NCBI GenBank assembly: GCA_018334735.1 | Contig: JAGXLK010000027.1 | Span: 1-10,834 of the forward strand | DNA length: 10,834 bases | DNA from: Planctomycetota bacterium | Lineage (GTDB): Bacteria > Planctomycetota > Brocadiia > SM23-32 | Direction: 5' to 3' | In this document: piece by piece, positions 1 to 7,113 of the stretch | Layout: every line of letters starts with the position of its first letter | Numbering within the stretch: the stretch's first letter is position 1 | Position numbers and translations under genes: made by a program | The notes under the pieces: generated by a model | The model's input: the letters and a program-made list of their open reading frames with translations, nothing else | What the model was told of the DNA's origin: nothing | Databases searched by the model: none

Positions 1-450
1 GATTTTTGAAACGCGTTTGACGTGTGTGTCCACCGCGATGGCTTCCTGGTCGAAAGCGTTGGCGAGCACAACATTTGCGGTTTTGCGTCCCACGCCAGGA
101 AGCTCCGTAAGTTGAGAGAGGTTTTCAGGAACGTCGCCATCGTATTTTTTGACGAGTGCCCGGCAGCAATTTTGGACGCTTTTCGTTTTGCGCCGGTAAA
201 ATCCAGTTGGGCGGAGGATTTCGTGCAGATTCTCAGGCTCAGCGTCAGCGATGTCCTCGGGAGTCGGGTATTCTTCCCAGAGCTTTGGGGTTACTTCATT
301 AACTTTTGCGTCGGTGCACTGGGCGGCGAGGATTGTCGCGATGAGAAGTTCGAGCGGAGAATCGTAATCGAGGTAGATGTGGGGATCGGGGTATTGGTCT
401 CCGAGCCGGTCGAGCGCTTTGCCGGCATTTTCAGAAGTTGCTTCACACAT
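1..450 (-). CDS. nth: Endonuclease III (DNA glycosylase/AP lyase), 3' end cut by window
   Basis: Base-excision repair enzyme that removes oxidised pyrimidines and nicks abasic sites in DNA. The first 150 residues are present; the rest lies beyond position 1. Seen: an N-terminal helical region with 'LIATILAAQCTD' (about residues 36-47), the helix-hairpin-helix 'LPGVGRKTANVV' (117-128) holding the catalytic lysine K123, and 'AVDTHVKRV' with the catalytic aspartate D141. These match the well-known Lys/Asp pair of the Nth family. The C-terminal [4Fe-4S] cysteines expected in this family fall outside the window. The ATG at 450 is preceded by GGAGGT (455-460), only 4 nt away, a rather short spacing. 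The gene lies 124 nt downstream of the cystathionine gamma-synthase gene on the same strand, so read-through from that gene is possible. No clear terminator was seen between them. The family call is secure. Confidence 0.95.
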   Translation of the reverse strand, partial: MCEATSENAGKALDRLGDQYPDPHIYLDYDSPLELLIATILAAQCTDAKVNEVTPKLWEEYPTPEDIADAEPENLHEILRPTGFYRRKTKSVQNCCRALVKKYDGDVPENLSQLTELPGVGRKTANVVLANAFDQEAIAVDTHVKRVSKI

Positions 451-574
451 ATCGACCTCCGAGCTGTTGAGTAATATTCGTTATGGGAAACACGGGAGGT
501 TTTTCGAGAGCCCGTCTTCTGTCCATGGTACCGGTGCCTGTGAGCTGGCTCAAGCGGGGGAGCCGATAGCGGAA

Positions 575-1771
575 TCAGCAGAGTTCGAGCGCCTGTTTTA
601 GATCGTCGATGATATCATCTGGATCTTCTACGCCCACAGCCAGGCGGATCAGGTTGTCTGTGATACCGAGTTCATAGCGTTCTTCTCGCGTTCGATTGTA
701 GTAGCTAACCGATGCAGGGTGGGTGAGGATTGTTTCGACTCCACCGAAACTCGGGGCGATATAGCAGAGCTTCAGTCTGTCAAGGAAACGGTTGGTGATC
801 TCGAGGTCGCCGTCGATTTTAAATGTGACTACGCCGCCGAATCCTTTCATCTGTTTTTGGGCGATTTTGTGGTGCTGATGGCTGGAGAGTCCGGGGTAAT
901 AGACCTCGCACACACAGGGGTTTGCCTCAAGGAATTCAGCAACTCGTTGAGCCGTGCGGTTTTGGGCTTCAATTCTGATTGGGAAGGTTTTGAGACCACG
1001 CACCAGTAGGTAACTGCTGTGGGGATCGATAACTCCGCCAAATGCCTGGTGAAGGTCGCGGACCTGTTCCACGAGTTTATGGGGACCAAGGACGGCTCCG
1101 GCGAGTATATCGTTGTGCCCGGCGAGATACTTAGTGCAGCTGTGAATGACCAGATCCACCCCCCATTCGAGCGGCTTTTGGTTATAGGGTGTTCCGAACG
1201 TGCTATCGATGAGTGTCAGAACCTCATGTTTTTTGGCGATGTCCTGAAGACGTTCGAGGTCAAAAATATTCAGGTAAGGATTGGTGGGAGATTCTGAGAA
1301 GATGAATCGAGTTCGGTCACAGACGGCTGCGTCGAGGGCTTCGTAATCTCCGAAGGGCACTATCGTGCAGTCGACTCCGAACCGCTGCAGGTAACCGCTG
1401 CAGAATTCTAAGGTTCGTTTATACGCGTCATCGGTCAGCACTATATGATCGCGGCTATGCACGAGTGCGAGGATGGTGGTGGTTATGGCATTCATCCCGG
1501 AGGCCGAGAGCAGGCAGTCTTCGGCACCTTCCAGGGAAGCCAGCCGCTGTTGTGCTACCTTTTCAGTCGGATTTCCGTAGCGCCCGTACTCAAAACGTTC
1601 TTTTTCCCCGCGGCCAAAGGCGGCGATTTCTGCGCTGTTTTTAAATGCGTAAGTTGAAGTTTGCACAATCGGTGTGGTGAGGGAGTCGGCGTAATGGGCC
1701 CGGTCTTCGCCGGCGTGGACCGCGCGAGTGTCGAAGGCATATTTTTTTTCGGCATCCTTTTTTTCATTCAT
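575..1771 (-). CDS. metB: Cystathionine gamma-synthase, plant-type (PLP, Cys/Met metabolism family)
   Basis: Cytosolic PLP enzyme of the transsulfuration route to methionine. It joins an activated homoserine to cysteine to form cystathionine. The 398 residues are full length for the family. Seen: 'YGRYGNPT' (62-69, phosphate-binding Tyr/Arg from the partner subunit), 'SASGMNA' (89-95), 'ESPTNP' (160-165), 'LIDSTFGTP' with D189 that pairs with the PLP ring nitrogen, and 'SCTKYLAGHND' with K214 as the Schiff-base lysine. The stretches 'YYPGLSSH', 'MKGFGGVV' and 'YIAPSFGG' near the C-terminus resemble plant chloroplast cystathionine gamma-synthase more than Escherichia coli MetB, from memory of those sequences. 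The ATG at 1771 has AGGAGCT (1781-1787) 9 nt upstream. O-acyl-homoserine sulfhydrylase or methionine gamma-lyase activity cannot be ruled out, since these share the fold and motifs. The acyl donor cannot be read from the sequence. Confidence 0.9.
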   Translation of the reverse strand: MNEKKDAEKKYAFDTRAVHAGEDRAHYADSLTTPIVQTSTYAFKNSAEIAAFGRGEKERFEYGRYGNPTEKVAQQRLASLEGAEDCLLSASGMNAITTTILALVHSRDHIVLTDDAYKRTLEFCSGYLQRFGVDCTIVPFGDYEALDAAVCDRTRFIFSESPTNPYLNIFDLERLQDIAKKHEVLTLIDSTFGTPYNQKPLEWGVDLVIHSCTKYLAGHNDILAGAVLGPHKLVEQVRDLHQAFGGVIDPHSSYLLVRGLKTFPIRIEAQNRTAQRVAEFLEANPCVCEVYYPGLSSHQHHKIAQKQMKGFGGVVTFKIDGDLEITNRFLDRLKLCYIAPSFGGVETILTHPASVSYYNRTREERYELGITDNLIRLAVGVEDPDDIIDDLKQALELC

Positions 1772-2220
1772 GGGATATGGAGCTCCTTTTTTGGAAAGGC
1801 TTTTTGGGGCAGTTTATTTTATACAAAACCGGGGATTCAGCAGGAATGGAAACTGCGTGGCTGATACGACGACGAAACCACAGGTTTGTTCTGAAATTTA
1901 ACGTTTCTAATTTAATGCCGACGCAACGCCGCCATTTCTGCACTCTTTCAGCAAATACCTTACTCAACTGTTCGGTTCGGGTCAATCAGCGGAACGAGGA
2001 AAGAACGATTCTTTATTGGGTCAAGTCTATGCACCAATGCCTGTTAGAATATTACCGGTGGCCCTTTTTTGATCATATTTTCATTTGATGATGTCGGCGA
2101 AACGGTGTTTAATACTGGAAATGTCCTTTCTCATAAGTTAAACTGCGAGCACTGAGGGGGATAAGAGGAAGAAAGTCGTATTAACTCTTGAACACTCGCG
2201 ATTCATTGAAGGGCCCTGAT
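1772..2220. other. Divergent intergenic region, no gene seen
   Basis: The 449 nt lie between the start of the cystathionine gamma-synthase gene (minus) and the start of the pilin gene (plus). Open frames here give no recognisable protein and no convincing start site. The region therefore probably carries two back-to-back promoters and untranslated leaders. Near the left end, on the minus strand, a TATAAA hexamer (1823 to 1818) could be the -10 element of the synthase gene, but no matching -35 was found. A better plus-strand candidate at 2085-2113 is listed separately. No inverted repeat long enough to call an operator or riboswitch was recognised. Confidence 0.5.
2085..2113 (+). promoter_or_regulatory. 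Candidate sigma-70-type promoter for the pilin gene
   Basis: TTGATG (2085-2090) and TTTAAT (2108-2113) are separated by exactly 17 nt. They match the consensus at 4 of 6 and 5 of 6 positions. Transcription would begin near 2120 and leave a leader of about 100 nt before the pilin ATG. The match was found by eye in an AT-rich stretch, where chance matches are common. Confidence 0.33.
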
Positions 2221-2400
2221 ATGCAGCAGTTAATAAAATGGTTTCGTAGCAAAACGGGCCAAACCTTAGTTGAGTATGCTTTGATACTCGTGCTGGTGGC
2301 TGTTGTTTGCGTGGCGGTGGTAAGTCGATTCGGCCAGCAAACCGAAAATATTATGCCGAAGATTGGCAATGCAATGGAGGAGGCGGAATCCGCAAGGTAA
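2221..2400 (+). CDS. Flp-family type IVb pilin precursor
   Basis: Small pilin subunit of 59 residues, of the kind assembled into Flp/Tad adhesive pili after cleavage by a prepilin peptidase. Seen: a short basic leader (residues 1-13) ending in glycine, then 'QTLVEYALI'. Cleavage between G13 and Q14 would give the hallmark glutamate at mature position 5 and tyrosine at 6. A single hydrophobic helix follows (about 16-34, 'LVEYALILVLVAVVCVAVV'), then a short polar tail. The ATG at 2221 was chosen because 'GAAGGG' lies 7-12 nt upstream and the resulting leader has a normal Flp length. An in-frame TTG at 2188 would add 11 residues and has no well-placed ribosome binding site. No other Tad genes (ATPase, secretin, peptidase) occur in the window, so the assembly machinery must be encoded elsewhere if the pilin is used. 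Confidence 0.85.
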   Translation: MQQLIKWFRSKTGQTLVEYALILVLVAVVCVAVVSRFGQQTENIMPKIGNAMEEAESAR

Positions 2401-2475
2401 GAAGAGCTAAGGTAAGCGTGAGGGTTTTGGGAGATGTGGAGAGTAATAATGCCACCAGGTCGAATTAATCCGGTA

Positions 2476-2505
2476 GTTGAAGATTATTCGACTTTGTATT
2501 TTTCC
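2476..2505 (+). terminator. Weak candidate terminator after the pilin gene
   Basis: GTTGAA (2476-2481) can pair with TTCGAC (2487-2492), with one G-T wobble and a 5-nt loop, followed by a T-rich run to about 2503. The stem is short and AT-rich, and it overlaps the stop codon of the convergent phosphomutase gene. Its function as a terminator is therefore doubtful. Confidence 0.2.
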
Positions 2506-4037
2506 CCAGCTATTTCTGTTAGTTGATCACGCTTTTTTTGCATTAATTGCCTGTCTGAGTCGGCCTCTACGTACAGTCGACAGATCCCGCCGCCGGTCCC
2601 TTCCGTCCCGCTTTTGCGCATACAGAACCACCAGTTCCCGGCTTCAACCCGTACATCCTCGACATCTTGCTCGAATTCGGGAGGGTAGCTTTCAATAAGG
2701 CGCACGCTATCTTTTCCCACGACGTAGATTCTTTCCGCTTCGTCTTCGAGTTTCTTAACGGCTTCTTCAATTACCTGGGAAGCAGGTCTGTCAGCAGGCA
2801 TCTCGAAGTTAATCTCGCCGGAATTATGATAACGGGACCGCAGATCGCTGAGTGCCGAGGAAATCGTTTCTCCCCGAGCATGGAGTTCCGCGGCCAGTTC
2901 AAGAAAAATCAGACCTGCCAGCATTCCGCTATCGGCCCGGTAGAAATCCCGGAACATATAATGTCCGCTGTGTTCCGCTCCGAAGGCGATATCTGAGTTG
3001 CCGTGCATAATAACTTTTATTTTTCCGTACCCTACGGGTGTCATTACCGTTCCGCTCCCGCCGAGAACATCTGTACGATCGCCCAGGGTGTCGGCGATGA
3101 CCCAGCTGCACGCAAGGTTATGGGCAATTTTAGCTCCCGTGCCAAGTTTTTCCCGAAGTCGTTGGCCAATCAGTGTCGCCAGCAGCGGTGGCGAGATCAT
3201 GTCGCCTTTCTCGTCGGTCAAAGCCACGCGATCGGCATCACCGTCAAAACATACTCCTACATGGCTATTTGTTCGCTGGACCAACTCTGCAACCATCTGC
3301 TGATATTCTGCATTGAGAGGGTTGGGCACGATTATCGGGAACCGGCCGTCGGGTTGTTCGTTGGAGAAGCTCCATTCAAATTCAGGAGATATTTTCGCGA
3401 ACTCCCCGAGAATACATCCCCCCATCCCATTTCCCGATTCTACGGCGATGCGTAATGGTTCCTCCGCGTCTGAAACGGCACTCTCGAATTGCAGCGCCCC
3501 TTTCTCAATGGCGGTTTGAATGTAATCGGGAGCAAAATCATCCCAGCTTAGTCGCGTCGGTACCCGTTTCTTTTTGATACCGAGTGCCATCCTGTCAATA
3601 GCATCTTCGGGACGGGGCGCCTTCAGTTGTTCAGCAAGGCCAAGCGGTTGTCCCCCGCGACCAAAAAATTTGAATCCGTTGTTATCAGATGGATTGTGTG
3701 AAGCCGTAATGATAACACCGCCATCTATGACATCGCTGTAGTGGGCGGGGAGGAAACCAGCGAGCTCTGTTCCGGCCAGGCCCATATCGATAGGGCGGCA
3801 CCCACCCCGTTTGAGACCTTCACGGAGCGCCTGGGAAAGAGCCGGACCGCTTAACCTCATGTCGTGGCCAACGGCGACATTAACCGGTTCAATTGCCGTT
3901 CCCTGCCGGAAAATAGTGGCCAGGTTCTCTCCGAGTGAACGGGCAAAGTTCGTGTCGACATTGACTTTGTAAACGCCGCGGATGTCGTCTCGTTTGATCG
4001 CGTCATCAACGTTGCCATAATATTTTTTGATCGACAT
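2484..4037 (-). CDS. Phosphomannomutase / phosphoglucomutase (alpha-D-phosphohexomutase)
   Basis: Cytosolic enzyme interconverting hexose 6- and 1-phosphates, which feeds nucleotide-sugar synthesis for envelope polysaccharides. The 517 residues carry the four signature loops in order: 'TASHNPSDN' with the phosphoserine S113, the metal-binding 'DGDADR' (265-270), the sugar-binding 'GAEHSGHY' (353-360), and a phosphate-binding 'RKSGTE' (474-479). The last loop continues 'GTGGGICRLYVE', longer than the usual SGTEPxxRxYxE. The ATG at 4037 was chosen because AGAGGTG sits 8 nt upstream and the protein then begins 'MSIKKYYG', close to the first conserved segment. Reading from an upstream ATG at 4142 would add 35 non-conserved residues. 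The gene converges on the pilin gene and diverges from the cobD-like gene. Whether mannose, glucose or glucosamine phosphate is preferred cannot be told. Confidence 0.92.
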   Translation of the reverse strand: MSIKKYYGNVDDAIKRDDIRGVYKVNVDTNFARSLGENLATIFRQGTAIEPVNVAVGHDMRLSGPALSQALREGLKRGGCRPIDMGLAGTELAGFLPAHYSDVIDGGVIITASHNPSDNNGFKFFGRGGQPLGLAEQLKAPRPEDAIDRMALGIKKKRVPTRLSWDDFAPDYIQTAIEKGALQFESAVSDAEEPLRIAVESGNGMGGCILGEFAKISPEFEWSFSNEQPDGRFPIIVPNPLNAEYQQMVAELVQRTNSHVGVCFDGDADRVALTDEKGDMISPPLLATLIGQRLREKLGTGAKIAHNLACSWVIADTLGDRTDVLGGSGTVMTPVGYGKIKVIMHGNSDIAFGAEHSGHYMFRDFYRADSGMLAGLIFLELAAELHARGETISSALSDLRSRYHNSGEINFEMPADRPASQVIEEAVKKLEDEAERIYVVGKDSVRLIESYPPEFEQDVEDVRVEAGNWWFCMRKSGTEGTGGGICRLYVEADSDRQLMQKKRDQLTEIAGEKYKVE

Positions 4038-4247
4038 GATCACAGCACCTCTATGCACGCAACAAGCAGTTGACTGTTGAAGTTGGAAAGCCCGAAGAAA
4101 AATCCAGACACGTAGATTAGCGAAATTCCGAACGACTCGCAAGGTGGCATCAGAAAAACAGCCAGAAAGCCTCTCAGGCGGAGTACTTACAGGTGGCCCG
4201 CAGAATTACATGGAGCATTGGATATGTTCTAAGAGAGAAGGGCTTTC

Positions 4248-4276
4248 TTGACAGAAAGGAGGCATTTTACCATCAT
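4248..4276 (+). promoter_or_regulatory. Candidate sigma-70-type promoter for the cobD-like gene
   Basis: A perfect TTGACA (4248-4253) is followed after 17 nt by CATCAT (4271-4276), which matches four of six consensus -10 bases. Transcription would begin near 4283. The -35 element is convincing, the -10 element weak. Confidence 0.33.
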
Positions 4277-4397
4277 CACCGGGCTAAAGTGTTTGTTTCA
4301 CAGTTTCGGAACAGGAGTTCAGTCTTCTCACCGGCTATCTCATCCAGACTGATTTTTTTATGAGCTTTGTCACCGGTCAATGCGGACCGGTCAACAC

Positions 4398-4404
4398 GGG
4401 AGAG
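4398..4404 (+). promoter_or_regulatory. Ribosome binding site that favours a TTG start
   Basis: GGGAGAG lies 6 nt before the TTG at 4411. It supports starting the cobD-like protein at 4411, three residues before the conserved 'HGGN', rather than at the ATG at 4360, where the preceding bases are T-rich and contain no purine-rich site. Confidence 0.5.
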
Positions 4405-4410
4405 TTTTGC

Positions 4411-5481
4411 TTGGAAGATGGGCACGGCGGAAATATCAAGAAACTCGCAGAAACGGCAGGCTGCAGGCCTTCGGAGATCCACGATTTCAGCGCGAATATT
4501 AACCCGCTCGGCCCTCCCAAATGTGTCCGAAAGGCCACAAAGAGGGGCCTGCTGCGGATTGAACACTATCCCGAGCCGTGGGCCTCGGAGTTTGCCACGG
4601 CCGTTGCTGACCATCACGGTATTTCTCCGCAAATGGTCGTTCCCGGAGCTGGTTCTACTCAGCTGATATATGCTCTTCCGCAGGTTCTTAATACGAAGCG
4701 CATGGTATTGCCTGTGCCCTGTTATATCGACTATGCTCGGGCCGCGTTTCGGGCCGGGTTAAAATTGCGGAAGGTGCAACTTAACGAAAACGATGGGTTT
4801 ATTTTTGATCCAGGAAAGCTGGGAAAAGATCTTCGAACTGGTGATCTGGTGGTGTTCGGGCGGCCTAATAACCCGACCGGGTTAATGGTGGGAGCTTCGG
4901 AAATCAAAGCAATGGCCGGCAATCACCGGGATTGTTTTATCGCCGTGGACGAAGCGTTCATAGAATTCGTGGGAAAGGCTGCCGGTCTCGTCGAAAAGCT
5001 TCCTGAGAATGTCGTGCTTTTACGGTCCTTGACGAAATTTTATGCGGTCCCGGGAATTCGGCTCGGATATGCCATCTGTGAAAAAGATCTGGCAGAAAGT
5101 CTGAAAAATTACCTGCCGCCGTGGTCACTGGGCATTCTGGCCCAGGAAGTCGGAGAGGCCGTGATGAGGGACGCGGGCCAATACCGTGAAAGGACCAGGC
5201 ACGTCGTCGACCAGGCCCGCCGCCGTCTTTACGGTGACCTGGCGGAGATCCAGGGCCTGACAGTTTATCCGGGCAAAGCGAATTTCCTTCTCGTCCGAAT
5301 CGACAGAGATGACACCGATGCCGTGGAGTTGTTCGACCAACTTTTGCAGGATCGCATAGCCATTCGTGTCTGTGATAATTATGACGGACTCGATAGCCGA
5401 TTTTTTCGTGTGGCCGTGCGTTCGGAGGGAGAGAACGACGTTTTTCTGGGATCGCTCAGTCGTGCATTTCAAGAGCTCTGA
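4411..5481 (+). CDS. cobD: L-threonine-O-3-phosphate decarboxylase CobD-like (class I/II PLP aminotransferase fold)
   Basis: Cytosolic PLP enzyme expected to decarboxylate L-threonine phosphate to (R)-1-aminopropan-2-ol phosphate, the linker of the cobalamin side chain. The protein is 356 residues from the TTG at 4411, or 373 from the ATG at 4360. Seen: 'HGGN' at the N-terminus and 'DFSANINPLGPP', both typical of CobD, 'PNNPTG' (cofactor-binding Asn), 'AVDEAFIEF' (Asp for the pyridine nitrogen), and 'LRSLTKFYAVPGIRLGY' with the PLP lysine (K209 of 356) and the phosphate/carboxylate arginine. 'LTVYPGKANFLLVR' and 'DNYDGLDSRFFRVAVR' near the end also match Salmonella CobD closely, from memory. 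The related histidinol-phosphate aminotransferase is the main alternative, but the N-terminal HGGN and DFSANINP favour CobD. No other cobalamin gene is nearby, so it appears to stand alone. Confidence 0.88.
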   Translation: MEDGHGGNIKKLAETAGCRPSEIHDFSANINPLGPPKCVRKATKRGLLRIEHYPEPWASEFATAVADHHGISPQMVVPGAGSTQLIYALPQVLNTKRMVLPVPCYIDYARAAFRAGLKLRKVQLNENDGFIFDPGKLGKDLRTGDLVVFGRPNNPTGLMVGASEIKAMAGNHRDCFIAVDEAFIEFVGKAAGLVEKLPENVVLLRSLTKFYAVPGIRLGYAICEKDLAESLKNYLPPWSLGILAQEVGEAVMRDAGQYRERTRHVVDQARRRLYGDLAEIQGLTVYPGKANFLLVRIDRDDTDAVELFDQLLQDRIAIRVCDNYDGLDSRFFRVAVRSEGENDVFLGSLSRAFQEL

Positions 5482-5630
5482 GGGGTCAAGGTGCTACCTG
5501 TCAGTTGTCGCCGTTGCGTTTCTTTTATCAGCTTTCGCTTTGGGGCAGAGCCAGGGAAGATTTTTCTGAAGTATGATTGAGGTTTTTAACGGTTGCAAAA
5601 CAAAACTCTTTATCTTGAGAGGAAAAACCA

Positions 5631-7088
5631 ATGAGTAAAAACAATACAGAGACAACATTTTCTCTATGGGCCACTTCTGATGCACACGTCGTCCGGGAAG
5701 CCAGGGGAGAAAGCGGCAACCCCGATGCAGTCCCCCGTGAATCGATGCGTGTAGCTGTAGAACAAGCAGATAGCAAAAAGGGGTTTAACTTTGATATCGG
5801 CCTGCAACTCGGTGATCTACTGGATTATGACTACGAGACGATTGAAGGGTTCAAACAATATTTGGAACAGTTAGGGCATAGCTCAAAAGATAGGCACTGC
5901 TGGTATCATGTGGGAGGCAATAACGATGAAAATTCTGTATTAAATGATGATGTATCCATTGACAATGAATATTACAGGAAATACATCGACCCGGTGGGTG
6001 AATTTCCTTCGACCTCGGGTGTTTACAATGACAAAAGGCCTTATCCGGTGGTAGGTACTTACGAAAGATACTATTTCGACGCAGGGAACATGAGATTTTT
6101 GTTTTTAAGTGATAGAAACGACCTTCCTGCGCCTTATGGGCGCGGTGAAGGCGGATTCTATGTAGACGGTGCGATAACCCTTAGCACATACAAATGGCTT
6201 GTTAACCAGGTTATAACAAATCCCGATAAAATAATCGTTGTATGCTGTCATCACCCATTGAAAGATACAACCATAGGCACAGAAATAGATGCATCCTGGA
6301 AAGGGCAATATATGACAAAGTATAACCCCCGTTATAAAGATATGCCCGACAATAGACTTCAACCTGTCTTGCATCAGATTTATGATGTCGACAAATTTGA
6401 CAGTCCAAAATTCAGGAATGTCCTCTCACAAAATACCGGTATTATAGATATGTGGATATCCGGTCATATTCACCATCTGGCTGAAGAAACGTTTAATGGA
6501 AAAGGTAAATATGCCTGTGCTTACGGAGGTCATCATTTTAATGTTGGCACAATCTGTAGGTTCAGGCATCACGTTAACACAATTTCTGCTCAGAGTAATC
6601 TGTTTACTTTTACCGCCGGAAGTGACCGGTTTGATTCTAAGGTTTATATACATGATCATCCCTCGATTAAACAGGGGTTTTATGAACCGGAAGACAGGTA
6701 TTTAAAACTAAAGAAAAGTTTCTCCCGAAAATATTCTCCCCCCCAAATTGGCCATCCATCGAGGAATATTGAGGACTTTACAGTTGAAAATTCATCTTCC
6801 AAAGGGGAAAAGAGGGCATTCACATTGCATTGGGACAATATCAATACAGGAGTTTTGATTGTAAGGAAGCCCTCCGAAACTCCCTCATTTTGCCCGAAAG
6901 ATGATGAAACCTATTATGTCGGACAACAGGTTGAGGATGGCGAAATTGCTTTTATAGGAACGAACGGAAGATTGAGAGATATGAATTTACCCCCTGTAAA
7001 GAATTACGTTTATAAAGCTTTTGCTTACAATGCAGGAAATGACGAGATCAAATATTTCAAGGGCAGTCCAGCAATACTCAAAGGTTAA
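5631..7088 (+). CDS. Calcineurin-like metallophosphoesterase with C-terminal Fn3-like domain
   Basis: The 485-residue protein has the five metal-binding signatures of the calcineurin-like phosphoesterase superfamily in order: 'SDAH' (D17, H19), 'GDLLD' (61-65), 'GGNNDE' (95-100), 'CCHHP' (205-209) and 'GHIHH' (278-282). It should bind two metal ions and hydrolyse a phosphate ester; the substrate is unknown. From about residue 395 a beta-rich module ('FTLHWDNINTGVLIVRK', 'TYYVGQQVEDGEIAFIGT', 'VYKAFAYNAG') resembles fibronectin-III-like modules common on exported bacterial enzymes. Yet the N-terminus 'MSKNNTETTFSLWATSDAH' carries no signal peptide. The ATG has GAGAGGA (5617-5623) 7 nt upstream. 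Two 60-nt stretches counted by hand are 33% and 37% GC (6181-6240, 6481-6540), against 62% in a stretch of the preceding gene, which suggests a separate origin. It leads the accessory block on the plus strand. Confidence 0.85.
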   Translation: MSKNNTETTFSLWATSDAHVVREARGESGNPDAVPRESMRVAVEQADSKKGFNFDIGLQLGDLLDYDYETIEGFKQYLEQLGHSSKDRHCWYHVGGNNDENSVLNDDVSIDNEYYRKYIDPVGEFPSTSGVYNDKRPYPVVGTYERYYFDAGNMRFLFLSDRNDLPAPYGRGEGGFYVDGAITLSTYKWLVNQVITNPDKIIVVCCHHPLKDTTIGTEIDASWKGQYMTKYNPRYKDMPDNRLQPVLHQIYDVDKFDSPKFRNVLSQNTGIIDMWISGHIHHLAEETFNGKGKYACAYGGHHFNVGTICRFRHHVNTISAQSNLFTFTAGSDRFDSKVYIHDHPSIKQGFYEPEDRYLKLKKSFSRKYSPPQIGHPSRNIEDFTVENSSSKGEKRAFTLHWDNINTGVLIVRKPSETPSFCPKDDETYYVGQQVEDGEIAFIGTNGRLRDMNLPPVKNYVYKAFAYNAGNDEIKYFKGSPAILKG

Positions 7089-7113
7089 ACGACCTGAAAC
7101 GAAGGAATCAAAG

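Larger units (their letters stand above)
4038..4410. other. Divergent intergenic region between phosphomutase and cobD-like genes
   Basis: About 370 nt without a supported gene. On the plus strand it holds the promoter candidate at 4248-4276 and a strong Shine-Dalgarno-like AAGGAGG (4256-4262) with no ATG, GTG or TTG at usable distance. An ATG at 4360 is in frame with the cobD-like gene, but there is no ribosome binding site in front of it. No cobalamin-riboswitch landmark (B12 box) was recognised, although the downstream gene belongs to cobalamin synthesis. On the minus strand TTGCGA and TAATCT are 17 nt apart upstream of the phosphomutase, a poor match. Confidence 0.45.

Noticed and set aside
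22..474. Plus-strand open frame of 150 codons
   Set aside because: It lies antisense to the clear endonuclease III gene and has no recognisable motif of its own.
492..515. Inverted repeat ACGGG/CCCGT between the synthase and nth genes
   Set aside because: The stem is only 5 bp with a 14-nt loop and no T-run on the minus strand, so it is not a credible terminator.
1777..2088. Plus-strand open frame of 103 codons in the divergent gap
   Set aside because: The residue pattern is not protein-like, no domain is recognisable, and its start overlaps the ribosome binding site region of the minus-strand synthase gene.
4038..4142. 35-residue N-terminal extension of the phosphomutase
   Set aside because: The ATG at 4037 has a good ribosome binding site and fits the family's N-terminus. 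The extension is not conserved-looking.
4256..4262. Strong AAGGAGG Shine-Dalgarno-like site with a possible leader peptide
   Set aside because: No ATG, GTG or TTG occurs at a usable distance downstream, so no peptide can be supported.
4143..4360. Cobalamin riboswitch upstream of the cobD-like gene
   Set aside because: The expected B12-box sequence and surrounding helices could not be recognised by eye.
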